Shown here one piece after another: positions 7,075 through 7,697 of a stretch of DNA of 7,697 nt. Below the pieces are notes generated by a model that worked only from the letters and a program-made list of their open reading frames with translations, was not told the origin of the DNA and did no database searches. This DNA comes from an uncultured bacterium (GTDB lineage Bacteria; Bacteroidota; Bacteroidia; Bacteroidales; JACABE01): positions 1 to 7,697 of the forward strand of contig CAIWDQ010000471.1 in NCBI GenBank assembly GCA_903911455.1, written 5' to 3'. A program made the position numbers and the translations under genes. How positions within the stretch are numbered: position 1 is the first letter of the stretch; each line of letters starts with the position of its first letter.

Positions 7075-7082
7075 CAAAAGTA
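7075..7082 (-). promoter_or_regulatory. Candidate -7 promoter box for the exported propeller gene
   Basis: Read on the minus strand, TACTTTTG fits TAnnTTTG and lies 19 bases before the start codon at 7055, predicting a very short leader. A TTTG occurs upstream with a 15-base spacer, which is shorter than usual. An alternative near-match, TATCATTTG, lies about 23 bases further upstream. Motif evidence only. Confidence 0.35.
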
Positions 7083-7095
7083 ATAAAAATTATAC

Positions 7096-7115
7096 TACAA
7101 ATGATAGTATTTGTA
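7096..7115. repeat. Inverted repeat TACAAAT-N6-ATTTGTA upstream of the propeller gene
   Basis: Perfect 7-base arms (7096-7102 and 7109-7115) surround GATAGT. It overlaps the place where the -33 element of the minus-strand promoter should be, so it could be an operator for a dimeric regulator. In DNA this AT-rich, a chance palindrome is also reasonable. Confidence 0.35.
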
Positions 7116-7134
7116 AAATATATAAATAATATTC

Positions 7135-7273
7135 TCCATAGGAGATATATCTCAATAGAAAAACCAACCCCACACAATCTTATTTTCCCATAAGGAATAT
7201 ATATTTGTTAATGTCCTCCGGACAATTAATATATTTGATGGTATTATTTCTATTGATATTAAAATCCTATGGA
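7135..7273. repeat. 139-base element with 27-base imperfect terminal inverted repeats (MITE-like)
   Basis: The left end (7135-7161) and the reverse complement of the right end (7247-7273) are both 27 bases and match at 22 positions. They are identical for the outer nine (TCCATAGGA) and inner nine (CAATAGAAA). Four small CC-N3-GG-type hairpins sit inside or at the ends, centred near 7139, 7191, 7218 and 7269, and the central one (TGTCC-TCC-GGACA) is flanked by further AT pairing. The whole could fold as one long imperfect hairpin. There is no coding capacity and no clear target-site duplication. I have a weak recollection of similar CC...GG plus ATATAT...TAGAAA repeats in other Bacteroidota. 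Confidence 0.5.
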
Positions 7274-7299
7274 TTATAATTCTTAAATCACCAAACTTG

Positions 7300-7315
7300 C
7301 CTGCCGATAGGTAGG
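7300..7315. repeat. CCTGCC-GATA-GGTAGG palindromic repeat
   Basis: The 6-base arms (7300-7305 and 7310-7315) pair with one G-U wobble around GATA. It resembles the CCTGCCGATAGGCAGG palindromes I recall as dispersed intergenic repeats in Bacteroidota, here with one arm base changed. It directly precedes the 9-base tandem repeat. Confidence 0.5.
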
Positions 7316-7320
7316 TCACA

Positions 7321-7347
7321 AATTGTCCTAATTGTCCTAATTGTCCC
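7321..7347. repeat. Three tandem copies of AATTGTCCT
   Basis: The copies are 7321-7329, 7330-7338 and 7339-7347; the last ends in C instead of T. On the minus strand this reads as a Gly-Gln-Leu repeat, which produces a false small open frame. The unit's reverse complement core, GGACAATT, also occurs once at 7220-7227 inside the inverted-repeat element. Such tracts are prone to slippage. Confidence 0.85.
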
Positions 7348-7505
7348 ATTTTTTAAGTCCTCTCCAAAGGAGCTACCGTGTACCCACAAGTATTATAATA
7401 AATACAATTGCATTTTGTTGTTTTCGGACAGACATCAGCTCATTTATGCTACAAAACAAGATAAAAAAAACAATTCTAACAATAATTAAATTAGCACTAT
7501 AGTGA

Positions 7506-7590
7506 GCAATCCACGAGTCCCGACGACGAGAACTTAAATAAATGCACTAATGTTAATTTCGGGATGGCTTGGGTTGCGTTCGTTTTTTTT
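7506..7590. repeat. Imperfect inverted repeat followed by a T-run
   Basis: GCAATCCA (7506-7513) pairs with TGGGTTGC (7570-7577) with one wobble, and TCCCG (7518-7522) pairs with CGGGA (7560-7564), across a 37-base spacer. Eight T follow at 7583-7590. The shape is terminator-like on the plus strand, but the large loop and internal mismatch make it doubtful, and no plus-strand gene precedes it here. Confidence 0.4.
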
Positions 7591-7633
7591 AATTGTAGTT
7601 TTGAAGTAAATGAGATGGAGTCTTGATCTTTTG

Positions 7634-7659
7634 TTACTTTTCCATCAAGGGAAAAGTAA
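7634..7659. repeat. Perfect 10-bp palindromic repeat TTACTTTTCC-N6-GGAAAAGTAA
   Basis: The arms are 7634-7643 and 7650-7659, around the loop ATCAAG. Neither strand has a T-run after it, so it is not a standard terminator. It resembles a 'CTTTTGTTACTTTT...' repeat I recall from other Bacteroidota intergenic regions, and is probably a dispersed palindromic element rather than a site specific to a neighbouring gene. Confidence 0.6.
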
Positions 7660-7697
7660 GTAAAGTAAAAGAAAATGAAACATATTATAACTATTCA

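Larger units (their letters stand above)
7056..7697. other. 642-base gene-free, repeat-rich intergenic region
   Basis: From the start of the minus-strand gene to the window edge I find no credible coding sequence on either strand. The open frames here are short, lack a start context, and are built from the repeats themselves. The region holds a candidate promoter, a 139-base inverted-repeat element, a CCTGCC-type palindrome, a 9-base tandem repeat, a CTCC-AAA-GGAG mini-hairpin (7362-7372), an imperfect inverted repeat with a T-run and a perfect 10-bp palindrome. I see nothing identifiable in 7376-7500. Confidence 0.7.

Noticed and set aside
7152..7349. 65-residue minus-strand open frame beginning MGQLGQLGQF
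   Set aside because: Its N-terminus is a translation of the 9-base tandem repeat and the rest runs through the CCTGCC palindrome and the inverted-repeat element. The composition is not protein-like and it overlaps non-coding repeats.
7564..7626. Small plus-strand open frame starting ATGGCTTGGGTTGCG (20 codons)
   Set aside because: It starts inside the arm of an inverted repeat, is very short and has no promoter or leader features.
1..7697. CRISPR array, phage defence system, tRNA or rRNA genes
   Set aside because: No regularly spaced direct repeats with unique spacers, no effector or nuclease genes, and no cloverleaf or rRNA-like segment could be found. The PglZ domain here belongs to PorX, not to a BREX locus.

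Overview
The window looks like a chromosomal segment of a low-GC member of the Bacteroidota, probably Bacteroidales or a related lineage. Four things support this: a PorX-type response regulator (a type IX secretion regulator confined to this phylum), TAnnTTTG-type -7 promoter boxes, A-rich gene leaders without clear Shine-Dalgarno sequences, and signal peptides ending in ...Gln. All reading frames use the standard code.

Layout. Bases 1-97 appear to hold the last 31 codons of an upstream gene, closed by a hairpin terminator (157-184). A promoter at 249-277 precedes a 174-residue exported orphan protein (375-899). A second promoter box (1041-1048) precedes a tightly packed operon: porX (1090-2643), tsaE (2650-3072) and ald (3076-4299), with gaps of 6 and 3 bases. 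The operon is followed by a 389-base intergenic stretch. It holds two copies of a CCCCCTTTGAAGGGGG-type palindrome, a TCATTGCGAGCG-type repeat, two near-identical AT-rich hairpins 125 bases apart, and between them a strong rho-independent terminator (4537-4575). On the minus strand, converging on the operon, is a large exported protein (7055-4689). It has seven YCF48/Asp-box blades followed by an unrecognised second half of about 430 residues. The last 642 bases carry no credible gene and are a patchwork of inverted and tandem repeats, including a 139-base element with 27-base imperfect terminal inverted repeats.

How the genes fit together. PorX is a response regulator fused to a PglZ phosphodiesterase and controls type IX secretion. 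TsaE is the ATPase needed for t6A tRNA modification. Ald interconverts alanine and pyruvate. They are probably co-transcribed, but no shared biochemical pathway is evident. The two exported proteins lack a recognisable type IX C-terminal sorting domain, so they are not obvious PorX-system cargo. I see no defence system, mobile-element transposase, CRISPR array, tRNA or rRNA. The least explained material is the repeat-rich intergenic DNA and the C-terminal half of the minus-strand protein.
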